Of a DNA stretch of 6,817 nt, positions 5,882-6,817 are shown piece after piece. Every line of letters begins with the position of its first letter. Positions within the stretch are counted from its first letter, which is position 1. A program made the translations under genes and the position numbers. This DNA comes from Alphaproteobacteria bacterium (GTDB lineage: Bacteria > Pseudomonadota > Alphaproteobacteria > UBA8366 > JADFVY01): positions 1 through 6,817 of the forward strand of contig JAOUMF010000116.1 of the NCBI GenBank assembly GCA_029881615.1, read 5' to 3'. The notes under the pieces are model-generated. The model was given only the letters and a program-made list of their open reading frames with translations, had not been told where the DNA came from and did not search any database.

Positions 5882-6817
5882 ATGTTCCCGGACAAGGACC
5901 GTCAGAACGAACCGCCACCAGCCCTGGGCTGGCCGCTCCTGGAGGGGCGCGCGCTTTTGTGGGTGTATGCGGGGCTGATGCTGGCGTCGCTGGCGCCGCT
6001 GTTCCTGGTTGATGTGGTGCCGCTGGCGAACATGCCCAATCACATGGCGCGTATCCGTATTCTGGCGGAGATTGGGCAGGATCCCGCGCTGGCGTCCCTT
6101 TACCGTTTGAACTGGGGATTACAGCCCAATCTGGCGGTCGACCTGTTGCTGACGCCACTAGCCGGTTTTTTCGATCCGTTGGAACTGGGCCGCTGGTTTA
6201 CCGCATTATGCATGGTAACGCTGGCCGGCGGGACGCTCTCTGCCTATCGCGCCATCAATGGACGGCTGGATTTGTGGCCCGCGGCGCTGTTCCTGTTCAT
6301 TTATAATCATGTGCTGATCTGGGGCTTTCTGAATTTTCTGTTCGGGCTGGGGCTGGGACTGTTCGGCTTTGCCGCCTGGGTCGCCACGGCGGATCGCGCG
6401 GGCTGGCGGCGAACGCTGCTGTTTGCAGCCGGCGGGCTGGCGATGTTCTTCGTCCATCTGATGGCTCTGGGCATATACGGCCTCATGGTTGGCGCCTGGG
6501 AGGTTGGACGTTTGCGCGACCGTTGGCCGGACTGGAAAGGTCTGCTTCGCGATTGGTCATTGGGGGCGGCGCAGTTCTTGCCTGTTCTTGCGCTGTTTAT
6601 TTCGGCTCTGCCACTGCGGGTGCGCGAATCGGACTGGATCTGGGGTAACCCGGTCATGCGAATTCGCGGAATCCTGTCGCCGTTGCTGACAAATTTCAGT
6701 CCGCTGGACGCGGTTTCGATTCTGTTCGTTCTGGGCGTTTTGCTGGTCGCCCTGTCAAAGCGCTGGCTTCGCCCGGGGCGGGGCATGATTTTGCCCGTTC
6801 TCATACTGCTTGTTTTC
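5882..6817 (+). CDS. Polytopic membrane protein, possibly GT-C-like (3' truncated by window)
   Basis: The frame is open from ATG 5882 to the window end (312 codons) with no stop, so the gene is incomplete. The protein is very hydrophobic, with probable membrane segments at about 24-46, 82-98, 104-122, 131-147, 149-168, 178-204, 227-244, 276-292 and 302-312. The first outside loop carries PLANMPNHMARIRILAEIG (47-65), followed by NWGLQPNLAVDLLLTPLAG (77-95). Residues 141-155 (YNHVLIWGFLNFLFG) and HLMALGIYGLM (192-202) are further motif-like stretches. From memory, these patterns occur in a family of uncharacterised proteobacterial membrane proteins whose layout (long periplasmic loop after helix 1, many helices) recalls GT-C glycosyltransferases. 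That link is tentative. It is separated from the secretion operon by 144 bases and has no motif tying it to secretion, so it is probably its own unit. Translation probably uses AAAGG at 5868-5872. Confidence 0.8.
   Translation, partial: MFPDKDRQNEPPPALGWPLLEGRALLWVYAGLMLASLAPLFLVDVVPLANMPNHMARIRILAEIGQDPALASLYRLNWGLQPNLAVDLLLTPLAGFFDPLELGRWFTALCMVTLAGGTLSAYRAINGRLDLWPAALFLFIYNHVLIWGFLNFLFGLGLGLFGFAAWVATADRAGWRRTLLFAAGGLAMFFVHLMALGIYGLMVGAWEVGRLRDRWPDWKGLLRDWSLGAAQFLPVLALFISALPLRVRESDWIWGNPVMRIRGILSPLLTNFSPLDAVSILFVLGVLLVALSKRWLRPGRGMILPVLILLVF

Overview
The window is almost entirely one tightly packed operon for a type II secretion system (T2SS, general secretion pathway), read left to right on the + strand. 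The DNA is GC-rich. GspL ends in a PilN-like domain, GspM is of the 'Mb' subtype, and the last secretion gene is a short GspC-like protein without a PDZ domain. This combination suggests a proteobacterium, most likely an alphaproteobacterium of Rhodospirillales type. That assignment is inferred from gene style and was not tested by any search.

Layout: the last 20 or so codons of gspE (1-62); gspF (71-1294); the pseudopilins gspG (1272-1754), gspH (1764-2198), gspI (2200-2592) and gspJ (2589-3287); a 23-codon reading frame exactly where gspK is expected (3284-3355); gspL (3355-4455); gspM (4452-5048); and a GspC/GspN-type gene (5045-5737). A 144-base gap with an imperfect hairpin follows. Then comes the 5' part of an unrelated polytopic membrane protein gene (from 5882), cut by the window end. 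Neighbouring secretion genes overlap or lie within 9 bases of each other, so translation is probably coupled along the operon.

Roles: GspE is the cytoplasmic ATPase. GspF, GspL, GspM and the GspC-like protein form the inner-membrane platform. GspG is the major pseudopilin, and H, I and J are minor pseudopilins that build the tip of the pseudopilus. The outer-membrane secretin (gspD) and the prepilin peptidase (gspO/pilD) are not in the window.

The most notable point is the gspK slot. The usual gene of roughly 300 codons is replaced by a 72-base frame that keeps the overlap with gspJ upstream and with gspL downstream. It looks like a deletion remnant or a replacement minigene. The second point is the unusually long leader (about 30 residues) of the major pseudopilin GspG. 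No wholly new system is evident, and nothing looks like a mobile element, CRISPR array or RNA gene.
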